A stretch of DNA of 64,000 nt, taken from the NCBI RefSeq assembly GCF_000764225.1, contig NZ_JQED01000055.1:310001-374000 (forward strand), in the 5' to 3' direction. Shown piece after piece: positions 35,883 to 44,384 of the stretch. The DNA comes from Colwellia psychrerythraea. Lineage in GTDB: Bacteria > Pseudomonadota > Gammaproteobacteria > Enterobacterales > Alteromonadaceae. Under the pieces are notes generated by a model. That model had not been told where the DNA came from. It did not search any database and saw only the letters and a program-made list of their open reading frames with translations. How positions within the stretch are numbered: the first letter of the stretch is position 1; every line of letters begins with the position of its first letter. A program made the position numbers and the translations under genes.

Positions 35883-36785
35883 CTAGTGGCTGCGTCTCAC
35901 AATAAAAGTGGCAAAATCTGCTAAAGATTGGGTATTGTAAGGTAATCTGCTCAAAGCTTGAAGTGCTTGTTGTAATAAGTTTTCTGCTTTATCTTGTGCA
36001 CCTTGTAAACCAAGTAGCGCAGGATAAGTACTTTTATTCGCGGCTATGTCTGAACCCACAGGCTTCCCGAGCTCTTCTTCGGTAGAGGTTAGGTCAATAA
36101 TATCATCCTGAACTTGGTAGGCTAGGCCTATGAGTTGAGCGTATTCGCTCAATATTTTTTCGTGCTCACTGGTGACATGTCCACTACACATAGCTGGCAT
36201 CAATACAGATGCTTCTAATAGAGCACCAGTTTTAAGAGAGTGCAGAACTTCAAGTTCACATAATGAAATGTTTTTTCCTGTTGCTGCTAAATCAAGCGCT
36301 TGTCCGCCACACATCCCCTGGTAACCTGATGCACGCACTAATTGTTGAATTAGCTTTACCTGTATAGGCATGTTAGAAATTGTTTGATTTGATGAAAACG
36401 TGTGATTCGCTAAAATATCAAAAGCAAGGGTTTGTAATGCATCGCCAGCTAATATTGCGGTAGCTTCATCAAACGCTTTATGACAAGTTGGCTTTCCACG
36501 TCTTAAATCATCGTCATCCATCGCAGGTAAGTCGTCATGTAAAAGCGAGTATGCATGTATGCACTCAAGTGCACCGGCTACTGCATCAATATCATTCAAA
36601 TCAGCAGAAACAGCCTCGCCTGTGATATAAGCTAAATAGGGACGCATTCGTTTTCCGCCAATAAGTAAACCATAACGCATGGCTTCTATAAGCGTAGGAT
36701 CATTGATGGGAAGTTCTTTCAGCTTAGTGGCTAAGAAGTCGTTGATTCGTAGTTGGTAATTGGCATAAGAAATTAATGTTGTCAT
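35883..36785 (-). CDS. ispA: Farnesyl diphosphate synthase IspA
   Basis: Prenyltransferase forming geranyl and farnesyl diphosphate from IPP and DMAPP, feeding quinone and undecaprenyl synthesis. The first aspartate-rich motif DDLPAMDDDDLRRGKP and the second QVQDDIIDLT are intact, as is GGKRMRPYL near the N terminus. Length 300 is typical. The start codon overlaps the xseB stop by one base. Confidence 0.97.
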   Translation of the reverse strand: MTTLISYANYQLRINDFLATKLKELPINDPTLIEAMRYGLLIGGKRMRPYLAYITGEAVSADLNDIDAVAGALECIHAYSLLHDDLPAMDDDDLRRGKPTCHKAFDEATAILAGDALQTLAFDILANHTFSSNQTISNMPIQVKLIQQLVRASGYQGMCGGQALDLAATGKNISLCELEVLHSLKTGALLEASVLMPAMCSGHVTSEHEKILSEYAQLIGLAYQVQDDIIDLTSTEEELGKPVGSDIAANKSTYPALLGLQGAQDKAENLLQQALQALSRLPYNTQSLADFATFIVRRSH

Positions 36786-37033
36786 TAACTTTCGCCTGCG
36801 CTGCTATCAAAGTCCGTTAACTGGGCAGTGCCATTTTTCTCTAGTAAAATTTGTACTTTTTGTTCAGCAGCTTGTAATTTCACCTGACTTATTTGGCTCA
36901 GATTCAGGCCTCTTTCAAAGAGCGCCATTGATTCTTCAAGGCTTAATTCACCTTGCTCTAAACTTTGCACAATTGTATCAAGTTCATTTAATGATTCTTC
37001 AAAAGAGAGGTTTTCTAGTTTCTTTTTAGCCAT
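36785..37033 (-). CDS. xseB: Exodeoxyribonuclease VII small subunit XseB
   Basis: Small subunit of exonuclease VII, which binds the XseA helices. From ATG 37033 the product has 82 residues beginning MAKKKLENLSFEESLNELD, the family start, and is a helical protein with LEQGELSLEESMALFERG. A TTG-initiated longer frame from 37093 is not supported by homologue lengths. It leads the xseB-ispA-dxs operon; xseA is not in the window. Confidence 0.95.
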   Translation of the reverse strand: MAKKKLENLSFEESLNELDTIVQSLEQGELSLEESMALFERGLNLSQISQVKLQAAEQKVQILLEKNGTAQLTDFDSSAGES

Positions 37034-37367
37034 GATTTTTGCTCTAAGCACGTGAGGATTTATTAATTCCGGCAAACTTACCTTAGCTTGCAACGTGGGT
37101 CAATTGACCTAGTTCAATTATAGTTCTGAAAATTATTTTATCATTAGTGTTAAGTTATTGACACTACGGGCGATAATAATCTTATATACATATTTTATTA
37201 TTAGTAAATTATTCGTTAGGCATTAGCGAATAGCTTGCACTTAATGTAGTATTCTTTTATTTATACCCGCGACCATTCAAACTGACATTGCTCAAGCACT
37301 CTTAATCGAGCATTTTGAATGAATATAAGTATTAAAGCGCGATAAGTTAGTTGTTTAGGAGAGTTTT

Positions 37368-38132
37368 GTGGATTTAGCTACGTTAATTGGTATTTTAGGT
37401 GCCATTGGTTTATTAGTCATGGCGATGGTGTTATCAGGCGACATTATGATGTTTGCGGATACTCAATCGGTATTGATTGTTTTTTGTGGCTCAATTTTTA
37501 TCGTGTTATCTAACTACAACTTAGGGCAGTTTTTTGGTATAGGTAAAATTATTGGCAAAGCCTTTATGTTTAAACTTGAAAAACCTGAGGAGCTAATTGA
37601 GAAAGCTGTTGATATGGCTGATGCAGCACGTAAAGGCGGATTTTTAGCCCTTGAGGAAGCTGAAATCACCAACCCTTTTATGCAAAAAGGCGTTGATATG
37701 CTCGTTGATGGTCATGACGCTGATGTAGTTCGCGCAACACTTCAAAAAGATATCAATTTAACGACTGAGCGCCATGAAACAGGCTCAAATATGATGATGG
37801 CGCTTGCCGATGTTGCACCCGCAATGGGAATGATTGGCACGCTTATTGGTCTTGTTGCCATGTTATCGAATATGGATGACCCAAAATCGATAGGCCCGGC
37901 TATGGCGGTTGCTCTATTAACAACACTTTACGGTGCCTTCTTAGCCAATGTTATTGCTATTCCTATTGCTTCAAAGTTGCAACTTCGCATGGCTGAAGAA
38001 AAAATGAACCAAGAGTTGGTACTTGATGCGGTATTGGGTATTCAAGACGGTCAAAACCCACGTGTTATCGAAGGCTTATTAAAGAATTATTTAGCTGAAG
38101 GTAAAAGAAAAATCGATACAACTGATGAGTAG
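37368..38132 (+). CDS. pomA: Flagellar motor stator protein PomA
   Basis: Stator subunit of the flagellar motor. The 254 residues have four hydrophobic segments and the MotA/PomA block APAMGMIGTLIGLVAMLSNM near residues 148-167, followed by PKSIGPAMAVALLTTLYG. It starts with GTG behind AGGAGAG. The linked pomB and the xseB-ispA-dxs context, as in Vibrio, point to the Na+-driven PomA type rather than H+-driven MotA; ion choice is inference. Confidence 0.93.
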   Translation: MDLATLIGILGAIGLLVMAMVLSGDIMMFADTQSVLIVFCGSIFIVLSNYNLGQFFGIGKIIGKAFMFKLEKPEELIEKAVDMADAARKGGFLALEEAEITNPFMQKGVDMLVDGHDADVVRATLQKDINLTTERHETGSNMMMALADVAPAMGMIGTLIGLVAMLSNMDDPKSIGPAMAVALLTTLYGAFLANVIAIPIASKLQLRMAEEKMNQELVLDAVLGIQDGQNPRVIEGLLKNYLAEGKRKIDTTDE

Positions 38133-38176
38133 CATGAACAGAGTAATAGTAAGTAGCTTGATACTAGGAGTGACGC

Positions 38177-39121
38177 GTGGCTGAACAAGAATGTAAATGT
38201 CCACCTCCGGGGTTACCTGCGTGGATGGGAACTTTCGCCGATCTGATGTCGTTGCTAATGTGCTTCTTTGTTTTGCTTTTATCATTCTCTGAAATGGATG
38301 TGTTAAAGTTTAAACAAATTGCTGGCTCGATGAAGTTTGCCTTTGGTGTACAAAATAAAATTGAAGTAAAAGATATTCCCAAGGGCACTAGTATTATTGC
38401 TCAAGAATTTCGTCCGGGAAAGCCTGAGCCAACACCTATTGAAGTTATCCAACAACAAACCATGGAAATGACCCAGCAAATGCTTGAATTTCAAGCTGGG
38501 GATGAAACATCTGCAGGTGGGCGACAAGAGCAACGTGGTACTGAACGTGGTGGCCAATCGCAAAATACTGAAGATGCACTTTCGCAACAGGCAATAGATC
38601 AAGCCAAGCAGGATATGGAAGAAGCCGCTCAAGAGCAAGTCAATGAGTTAGTTAAGAAAATAGCTGAGCAGTTAGAACAGCAAATTCAAGATGGTGCAAT
38701 TGAATTAGAGTCCTTGGGCCAACAAGTGATCATTCGCATAAGAGAGAATGGTTCTTTTCCTTCAGGATCGGCCTTCTTGCAGCCGAAGTTCAGACCGATC
38801 ATTCGTGAAATAGGTGAATTGCTTAATACTGTTCCGGGTGAAATCATGATCTCAGGCCATACTGATAATCGTGGAGTCAACTCTGAATTGTTCAGCTCTA
38901 ACTGGGATTTATCCAGTAAACGTGCCGTTGCAATAGCCCATGAGCTGATTAAGGTGCCTAATTTTGATGCTACTCGCTTAGTGGCTGCAGGTCATGCTGA
39001 TACAAGAGCCTTGGTCCCCAATACTAATGCGCTAAATCGCCGTCGTAATCGCCGTGTTGAAATTGCAATAAACCAAGGTAAAGCCAAGGAAACGGAACGA
39101 ATAGGTATCACTAAAGAATAA
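38177..39121 (+). CDS. pomB: Flagellar motor stator protein PomB
   Basis: Partner of PomA that anchors the stator to peptidoglycan. A single N-terminal helix (about residues 18-38) carries the ion-binding Asp22 in GTFADLMSLL. A Gln/Glu-rich linker (about 90-165) leads to an OmpA-like domain with GHTDNRG near 234-240 and NRRRNRRVEI. It starts with GTG behind TAGGAG. At 314 residues it matches PomB lengths. Confidence 0.94.
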   Translation: MAEQECKCPPPGLPAWMGTFADLMSLLMCFFVLLLSFSEMDVLKFKQIAGSMKFAFGVQNKIEVKDIPKGTSIIAQEFRPGKPEPTPIEVIQQQTMEMTQQMLEFQAGDETSAGGRQEQRGTERGGQSQNTEDALSQQAIDQAKQDMEEAAQEQVNELVKKIAEQLEQQIQDGAIELESLGQQVIIRIRENGSFPSGSAFLQPKFRPIIREIGELLNTVPGEIMISGHTDNRGVNSELFSSNWDLSSKRAVAIAHELIKVPNFDATRLVAAGHADTRALVPNTNALNRRRNRRVEIAINQGKAKETERIGITKE

Positions 39122-39205
39122 AAAGTTAAAAGTTATACATCGACTGTAAAGCATGGAAAAACTAATTGTAGTTTCTCCTTCTTCTGTTGATGTTTATCTT
39201 GCTAG

Positions 39206-39245
39206 ATAGCCAAATAAGCTATATGAGTGTAGCTTATTTGACTAT
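39206..39245. repeat. Hairpin between pomB and thiI
   Basis: ATAGCCAAATAAGCT and AGCTTATTTGACTAT form a 15-bp stem with one mismatch and a 10-nt loop. There is no T tract, so it may be a weak terminator of pomAB or a processing site. Confidence 0.5.
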
Positions 39246-39333
39246 GCCCTCACGTCAAAACCTATATAACTAGTTTGCATACTATGCTCTTAGTTGCCTT
39301 TATTTCTCTCTAACGTCAGTGCAAAACGAAAAC

Positions 39334-39362
39334 TCAACAGAAGCTGAAAAATAGTGTACAAT
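39334..39362 (+). promoter_or_regulatory. Sigma-70-type promoter of thiI
   Basis: A -35-like TCAACA (39334-39339) is 17 bp from an extended -10, TGTACAAT (39355-39362), followed by GCGCGCC as a plausible start site 40 bp before thiI. Confidence 0.6.
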
Positions 39363-39401
39363 GCGCGCCATTATTTTTTTGTCTTTTTTAGGTTATAACC
39401 G

Positions 39402-40856
39402 ATGAAATTTATCGTAAAGCTTCAATCTGAGATCACCATTAAATCTCGCCCTGTCCGTAAACGTTTTACTAAAATATTAGAGTCGAGCGTTAAGAATGTT
39501 TTACGCCGTATTGATGAGCAAGTCACTACACGTATGAACTGGGATAATATTGAAGTTAATACGAAAGACAATTCACCTGAAAACCGTGAACGCCTAGTAG
39601 ATGCTTTAAAATGCATCCCAGGAATCCCTATGTTCCTAGAGGTACAGCAAACTGAGTTTGTAGATGTTCACGATATCTATGAAAAAACCTTAGCAGTTCA
39701 TGCCAAAAATATTGAAAATATGACTTTCTGTGTACGTGCTAAGCGTACCGGTAATCATGATTTTAATTCATTAAAAGTAGAACAGTATGTTGGTGGTGGA
39801 TTAAACCAAGCGGTTGAAAGCGCTAAGGTTAAACTAAAAAATCCTGATGTAACCATACACCTTGAAATCAAAAACAAAGACTTATTTATTGTTACCCAGC
39901 GTCATCAAGGCTTAGGTGGCTTTCCAATAGCAACGCAAGAAGATGTGTTATCACTTATGTCGGGTGGTTTCGATTCGGGTGTATCAAGTTATCAAATGAT
40001 CAAAAAAGGTGCGCGTACTCACTATTGTTTCTTTAACTTAGGTGGCTCAGCGCACGAAGTGGGTGTTAAACAGATAAGTTATTTCTTGTGGAATAAGTTC
40101 GGCGCTTCACACAAAGTGAAATTCTTTGCTGTAGACTTTGAACCCGTGGTTACTGAGATCTTAGAAAATGTTGAAAATAGCCAGATGGGTGTTGTATTAA
40201 AGCGCATGATGGTACGAGCTGCTAGCAAAATAGCGGAACGAGGAAAAATTCAAGCATTGGTAACGGGTGAAAGTTTAGGTCAGGTATCAAGTCAAACACT
40301 AACCAACCTTAACGTCATCAATCAGGTAGCCGATACGTTAATTTTACGTCCATTGGCGGCTTATGATAAGCAAGATATTATTGATATAGCGCGGAAAATA
40401 GGAACAGAGGAATTTTCTAAAACGATTCCTGAGTACTGTGGCGTTATTTCTAAAAAACCAACCGTAAAGGCTGTTTTGTCAAAGGTTGAAGAAGAAGAGG
40501 GTAACTTTGATTTTGATGTGTTAGACAAGGTTGTCAGTGAAACGCGTGTTTATGATATTCGAGATATTGGTAAAGAGACGGAAGAAGAAATTCGTGCGGT
40601 AGACCTTGTTGAAAATATTCCAGACAATGCTGTTGTTGTCGATATTCGCAGCCCTGAAGAAGAAGAAGAAAAACCTCTAGAATTAGCTGATGTAGAAGTG
40701 AAGCACATTCCTTTTTATAAGTTGTCTACCCAATTTGGTGACTTAGATATGACAAAAGAATACTTATTGTATTGTGATCATGGTGTGATGAGCAAATTAC
40801 AAGCGTTGTATTTACTCGATAATGGTTTTAAAAACGTAAAGGTATATCGCCCTTAA
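39402..40856 (+). CDS. thiI: tRNA 4-thiouridine sulfurtransferase ThiI
   Basis: Makes s4U8 in tRNA and donates sulfur for the thiamine thiazole. The 484-residue protein has a ferredoxin-like and THUMP N terminus, a PP-loop SGGFDSGVSS near residues 187-196, Cys346 in PEYCGV, and a C-terminal rhodanese domain with Cys458 in LLYCDHG. Having both cysteines means it can serve both pathways. Its stop codon overlaps the stop of panE on the opposite strand. Confidence 0.97.
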   Translation: MKFIVKLQSEITIKSRPVRKRFTKILESSVKNVLRRIDEQVTTRMNWDNIEVNTKDNSPENRERLVDALKCIPGIPMFLEVQQTEFVDVHDIYEKTLAVHAKNIENMTFCVRAKRTGNHDFNSLKVEQYVGGGLNQAVESAKVKLKNPDVTIHLEIKNKDLFIVTQRHQGLGGFPIATQEDVLSLMSGGFDSGVSSYQMIKKGARTHYCFFNLGGSAHEVGVKQISYFLWNKFGASHKVKFFAVDFEPVVTEILENVENSQMGVVLKRMMVRAASKIAERGKIQALVTGESLGQVSSQTLTNLNVINQVADTLILRPLAAYDKQDIIDIARKIGTEEFSKTIPEYCGVISKKPTVKAVLSKVEEEEGNFDFDVLDKVVSETRVYDIRDIGKETEEEIRAVDLVENIPDNAVVVDIRSPEEEEEKPLELADVEVKHIPFYKLSTQFGDLDMTKEYLLYCDHGVMSKLQALYLLDNGFKNVKVYRP

Positions 40857-41836
40857 TCTTCAGGCTTAGTGCTAAGGTTTAGCACTTGTTGCCACAGTCG
40901 AGTATTTTCGGGGGTGGCGACATTATGTTTCTTTGCTAAACGGTGAATATAACCGTTAATATAATCAATCTCAGTAGATCTTCCCGCCAAAACATCACCA
41001 CGCATTGAAGAGCAGTTTTTCGCTGTGGCTTTTGCTACCTTTCGCACGATGACTTCTAAGTCATTTAATACCAAGTTTATGCTTTCAGCTCTACTGACAT
41101 TGATTATCTCAGTCAGTACCGTGCGGATTTGTTCAGTAAATTTCGCCTTGTTTACTTCACCATTTTCAATATTGTTAATCGCTGTTATAGGATTAATCAC
41201 ACAATTTATTGCCAATTTTAGCCATTGTTTTTGTATAATATCTTGATGAAAGCAGACCTGGGGCAGGGCATAATTCAATTGGCGAGTCAGTTGCTCTTGT
41301 ACAGGTAAGCTTAGCTTTCCAGAAAGCAGTCCAATATCACTTTGACCTAAACCTGTATGGGTGATTGCTAAGGGGGCATAGCGTAAACAACCATGTGTCG
41401 TTAACATTGCGAGTATCACTTGTTGACTGGGGAGTCGCTTTATTACCTTTTCTAAAGTACCCATGCCATTGTGAGCAAGAATAATAAGGCACTGAGGGTT
41501 AATGCTCTTAGCTATTTGCTCTACAGCCATGGCGATATTAAATGATTTTAAGCAGAGGATAATGATATCAGCAGCTTCTATATCGACTGTTTGAGTATAG
41601 ATTAATGGGTAAGTCTTTGCTTGTTGCTGTTGATAGGCAGTGAATTTATAGGTCGCTATTTTTTGATCATTAGCGCTCAAAGAATCTTGATCCGATGCTA
41701 ATAGCGTAACGCGCATTTCTTCATTAGTATTGACAGCTGCATTTTTTGAAAAACTTTCTTGTGCTAAATGATGGTACCAAAGCAGTCCCATTGCACCTTG
41801 TCCAACGATAACAATATTTTTTAACTGATGAATCAT
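40853..41836 (-). CDS. panE: 2-dehydropantoate 2-reductase
   Basis: NADPH-dependent reductase of the pantothenate pathway, ketopantoate to pantoate. The N terminus has the nucleotide-binding GQGAMG motif near residues 12-17. LCLKSF and the block KLAINCVINPITAINNIENGE (split near residues 205-225) carry the family Lys and Asn residues, and a late RGDVLAGRSTEIDYINGY segment is diagnostic. The 327 residues are slightly longer than E. coli PanE. The last bases overlap thiI tail to tail. Confidence 0.9.
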   Translation of the reverse strand: MIHQLKNIVIVGQGAMGLLWYHHLAQESFSKNAAVNTNEEMRVTLLASDQDSLSANDQKIATYKFTAYQQQQAKTYPLIYTQTVDIEAADIIILCLKSFNIAMAVEQIAKSINPQCLIILAHNGMGTLEKVIKRLPSQQVILAMLTTHGCLRYAPLAITHTGLGQSDIGLLSGKLSLPVQEQLTRQLNYALPQVCFHQDIIQKQWLKLAINCVINPITAINNIENGEVNKAKFTEQIRTVLTEIINVSRAESINLVLNDLEVIVRKVAKATAKNCSSMRGDVLAGRSTEIDYINGYIHRLAKKHNVATPENTRLWQQVLNLSTKPED

Positions 41837-41849
41837 GGTTTGTTATGTA

Positions 41850-42257
41850 TCATTTAATTTGTTGTTGATAGTTCGAAGAGAGATTAGATCTCGTTTTACA
41901 AAATAAACTACCCCAGAGCCACTTCGCGCAGACAAATATAAAAATGCCAATAACATCTGCAAGAAAGTCACTAATCTCACCGCTTCGAAACCCTAAAAAG
42001 TATTGGCCAATTTCTGTTAAAGCGCCATAGAAAATAAGCAAAGGCACAGCAAAAGAAAGTGATAACTTTATGATGGAGTGGCTAAGCCAGGTTAAAATAA
42101 AAAAGCTCGCTAAATGACCCATGGTATCAATTGCAGGAAGCTGAAAAATGCGCTTTCTAACAAGATCGGGTAAAAATTCATGGGCGAAAAGCAAAGACAT
42201 AGTGATGATGATTACTGTAATGAAAAAGTAATAGTGCTGACGAGCTTTCACAAACAA
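41850..42257 (-). CDS. VanZ-like membrane protein
   Basis: Small integral membrane protein with four hydrophobic segments in 135 residues. The pattern DTMGHLASFFILTWLSH followed by GALTEIGQYFLGFRSGEISDFLADVIG resembles the VanZ-like family, including the conserved E-x-x-Q and D-x-x-A-N/D positions. The start is not clear: the frame opens with TTG at 42257 and GTG at 42251, neither with a good ribosome site. It lies 13 bp upstream of panE and may be co-transcribed. Function in non-resistant bacteria is unknown. Confidence 0.8.
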   Translation of the reverse strand: MFVKARQHYYFFITVIIITMSLLFAHEFLPDLVRKRIFQLPAIDTMGHLASFFILTWLSHSIIKLSLSFAVPLLIFYGALTEIGQYFLGFRSGEISDFLADVIGIFIFVCAKWLWGSLFCKTRSNLSSNYQQQIK

Positions 42258-42463
42258 TCTGCAAATGAGTAAGGAAGTATTTCGATACTAACATGAATAA
42301 CACGGTATTTCTTGTTGTGCCATGTTATTTGGCATGGTTATTAATTGCATTATAAGGTGTTTGCTTTCGTCGGACTTTAGTTGCGCGCATTAAACGTGGG
42401 GGTATAATGGTAGGTATTGAATAAAATCAACCTATAGCTAAACCTTTAGAAGAGAAATAAATT

Positions 42464-42946
42464 ATGCCATCAATGGATATCGTATCAGAAACTGATTTAG
42501 AAGAAGTAAGAAATGCTGTTGACAATGCTAACCGTGAAGTCACTACGCGCTTTGACTTTCGAGGTGTGGAAGCAAGTTTTGAATGGAAAAAACCTAATGT
42601 TACTCTGAAAGCAGAAGGCGATTTTCAATTAAAGCAGATGTGCGATATGTTGAGAAGCCAATTAACTAAACGTAATGTGGATGCTAAGGCAATGGCCGTT
42701 GGTGATGCGAGTGCAACAGGCAAGAATTGGAGCCAGCAAGTAACGTTTAAAGAAGGTATTGAACAAGACGTTGCTAAAAAGGTAGTAAAGCTCATTAAAG
42801 GTGAAAAATTGAAAGTACAAGCCGCTATTCAAGGTGAGCAAGTACGAGTGACGGGTAAAAAACGTGATGACTTGCAAGCGGTAATGCAATTAGTACGTAC
42901 GGCCGAGCTAGAGCAATCATTTCAGTTTACTAACTTTAAAGACTAA
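42464..42946 (+). CDS. yajQ: YajQ family nucleotide-binding protein
   Basis: Small protein of the UPF0234 family; some members bind cyclic di-GMP and modulate transcription. The 160-residue product shows the conserved start MPSMDIVSETDLEEVRNAVD, FDFRGVEA, and the C-terminal VRVTGKKRDDLQAVMQLVR. AGAAGAGAA precedes the ATG. It is a single gene ending at a strong terminator. Confidence 0.95.
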   Translation: MPSMDIVSETDLEEVRNAVDNANREVTTRFDFRGVEASFEWKKPNVTLKAEGDFQLKQMCDMLRSQLTKRNVDAKAMAVGDASATGKNWSQQVTFKEGIEQDVAKKVVKLIKGEKLKVQAAIQGEQVRVTGKKRDDLQAVMQLVRTAELEQSFQFTNFKD

Positions 42947-42977
42947 AATTTTTTATCAATAAATTAAATTCTCTAAC

Positions 42978-43009
42978 CAAAAACCATAACTTTAGTTATG
43001 GTTTTTTTA
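42978..43009 (+). terminator. Terminator of yajQ
   Basis: AAAACCATAAC pairs with the following TTATGGTTTT around a TTTAG loop, then seven T, 32 bp after the stop. Confidence 0.9.
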
Positions 43010-43250
43010 TGTTCGCAAAATGTTAAGTATTCTGGCTCTCAATAGTATAACTGAAGCACATTGAAAAATTAAAATATTAACAATAGCTTATCTTAATAGA
43101 CTAAGCTCTTTTAAATATCTATTTAGCAATATAAGCATTTTACCCCCTCAGTACTGCTATTTAATGGTGGTTCTTGATAATTGAAATTAACTCAAATGAC
43201 ATAATAGCCGTTTTTATCGCGATTAATCATTTCGCTAATCAAAACGGTAT

Positions 43251-43290
43251 AGACGTCTATACGTTTAGATGTTGACATATCTAGTGATCT
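43251..43290 (+). promoter_or_regulatory. Tandem met boxes (MetJ operator) of metA
   Basis: AGACGTCT at 43251-43258 is a perfect met box. The next 8-mers in register, ATACGTTT, AGATGTTG, ACATATCT and AGTGATCT, match the consensus at 5-6 of 8 positions each, giving five head-to-tail boxes. A TTGACA at 43272-43277 sits inside the array as a plausible -35. Confidence 0.82.
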
Positions 43291-43342
43291 AAGTAACAGT
43301 ATAAGCATTCATAATTATGTGTTTTTTTTGTTAGGTAGCATC

Positions 43343-44290
43343 ATGCCCATTAAAATTCCCGATCAATTACCCGCGTTATCAATTTTAAATAACGAAAATA
43401 TTTTTGTGATGTCTGAGAACAGAGCAGCATCTCAAGAAATTCGTCCGATGCAAGTGGCTATTCTAAACTTAATGCCAAATAAAATTGAGACAGAAGTGCA
43501 AATTTTGCGCATGCTGTCTAATACACCATTACAGATAAACATTGAATTCATCCGTATACACAAAAATGTGTCAAAAAATACGCCTGAAGAGCATTTAGAA
43601 AATTTTTATCATTTATTTGATGATATCAAGCACAAACAATATGATGGTCTTATTATTACGGGGGCACCGCTAGCTTTACTTGATTACTCACAAGTCACTT
43701 TTTGGGACAAAATTTGTGAAGTATTTGACTGGGCTGAAAATAATGTCACTTCAACGATGTTTTCCTGTTGGGCTGCACACGCCGCTTTATATCACCACTA
43801 CGGTCTAAATCGTCATTTACGTAAAGAAAAATTATCTGGTGTCTACAAACATAAACCACTTGATGACAAAGAATCGCTTACCAGAGGTTTTGATGAAAAC
43901 TTTAATGTGCCACATTCTCGTTATGGTTACATTGATAAGTCAGATTATGAAAGTATTCCGCAAATAAAAATATTAGCAGAGTCTGAGACTGCAGGTGTGT
44001 ACTTGGCTGCGACTAAAAACAAGCAGCAAGTTTATTTAACAGGTCATCCTGAATACGATGCCAGCACATTGCATGAAGAGTATTTACGAGATAGCAGTCA
44101 AAATACTGATGCCGCTTTACCCAAAAACTATTATCAAGATGATGATGCGAGCAAATCACCTGTTGGCTCTTGGCGTAGCCATGGCAGTTTGCTCTTTACT
44201 AATTGGCTCAACTACTATGTTTATCAAATGACCCCCTATCAGTTAGATGCCTCAAATATTAGAGCCATTCACCCCGATACGGCTCTTTAA
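43343..44290 (+). CDS. metA: Homoserine O-succinyltransferase MetA
   Basis: First committed step of methionine synthesis, acylating homoserine. From ATG 43343 the protein has 315 residues starting MPIKIPDQLPA, as in E. coli; the GTG-started frame from 43319 adds only eight unlikely residues. The catalytic Cys142 lies in FSCWAAH and the His/Glu pair in TGHPEYD near 235-237. The upstream met-box array and the downstream metH support methionine control. Acyl-donor choice (succinyl or acetyl) is not certain from sequence alone. Confidence 0.96.
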   Translation: MPIKIPDQLPALSILNNENIFVMSENRAASQEIRPMQVAILNLMPNKIETEVQILRMLSNTPLQINIEFIRIHKNVSKNTPEEHLENFYHLFDDIKHKQYDGLIITGAPLALLDYSQVTFWDKICEVFDWAENNVTSTMFSCWAAHAALYHHYGLNRHLRKEKLSGVYKHKPLDDKESLTRGFDENFNVPHSRYGYIDKSDYESIPQIKILAESETAGVYLAATKNKQQVYLTGHPEYDASTLHEEYLRDSSQNTDAALPKNYYQDDDASKSPVGSWRSHGSLLFTNWLNYYVYQMTPYQLDASNIRAIHPDTAL

Positions 44291-44384
44291 GAACTAGCTA
44301 AAAGGTCTGCTAAAATTACTTGCTTGGCCTATATTATTTATCTTAGTCAGAGATAAAATAACTTTTGATACTGCGGAAAAGAAC

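Noticed and set aside
44291..44384. B12 riboswitch or met-box array before metH
   Set aside because: The 94-bp gap is too short for a cobalamin riboswitch and holds no AGACGTCT-like series.
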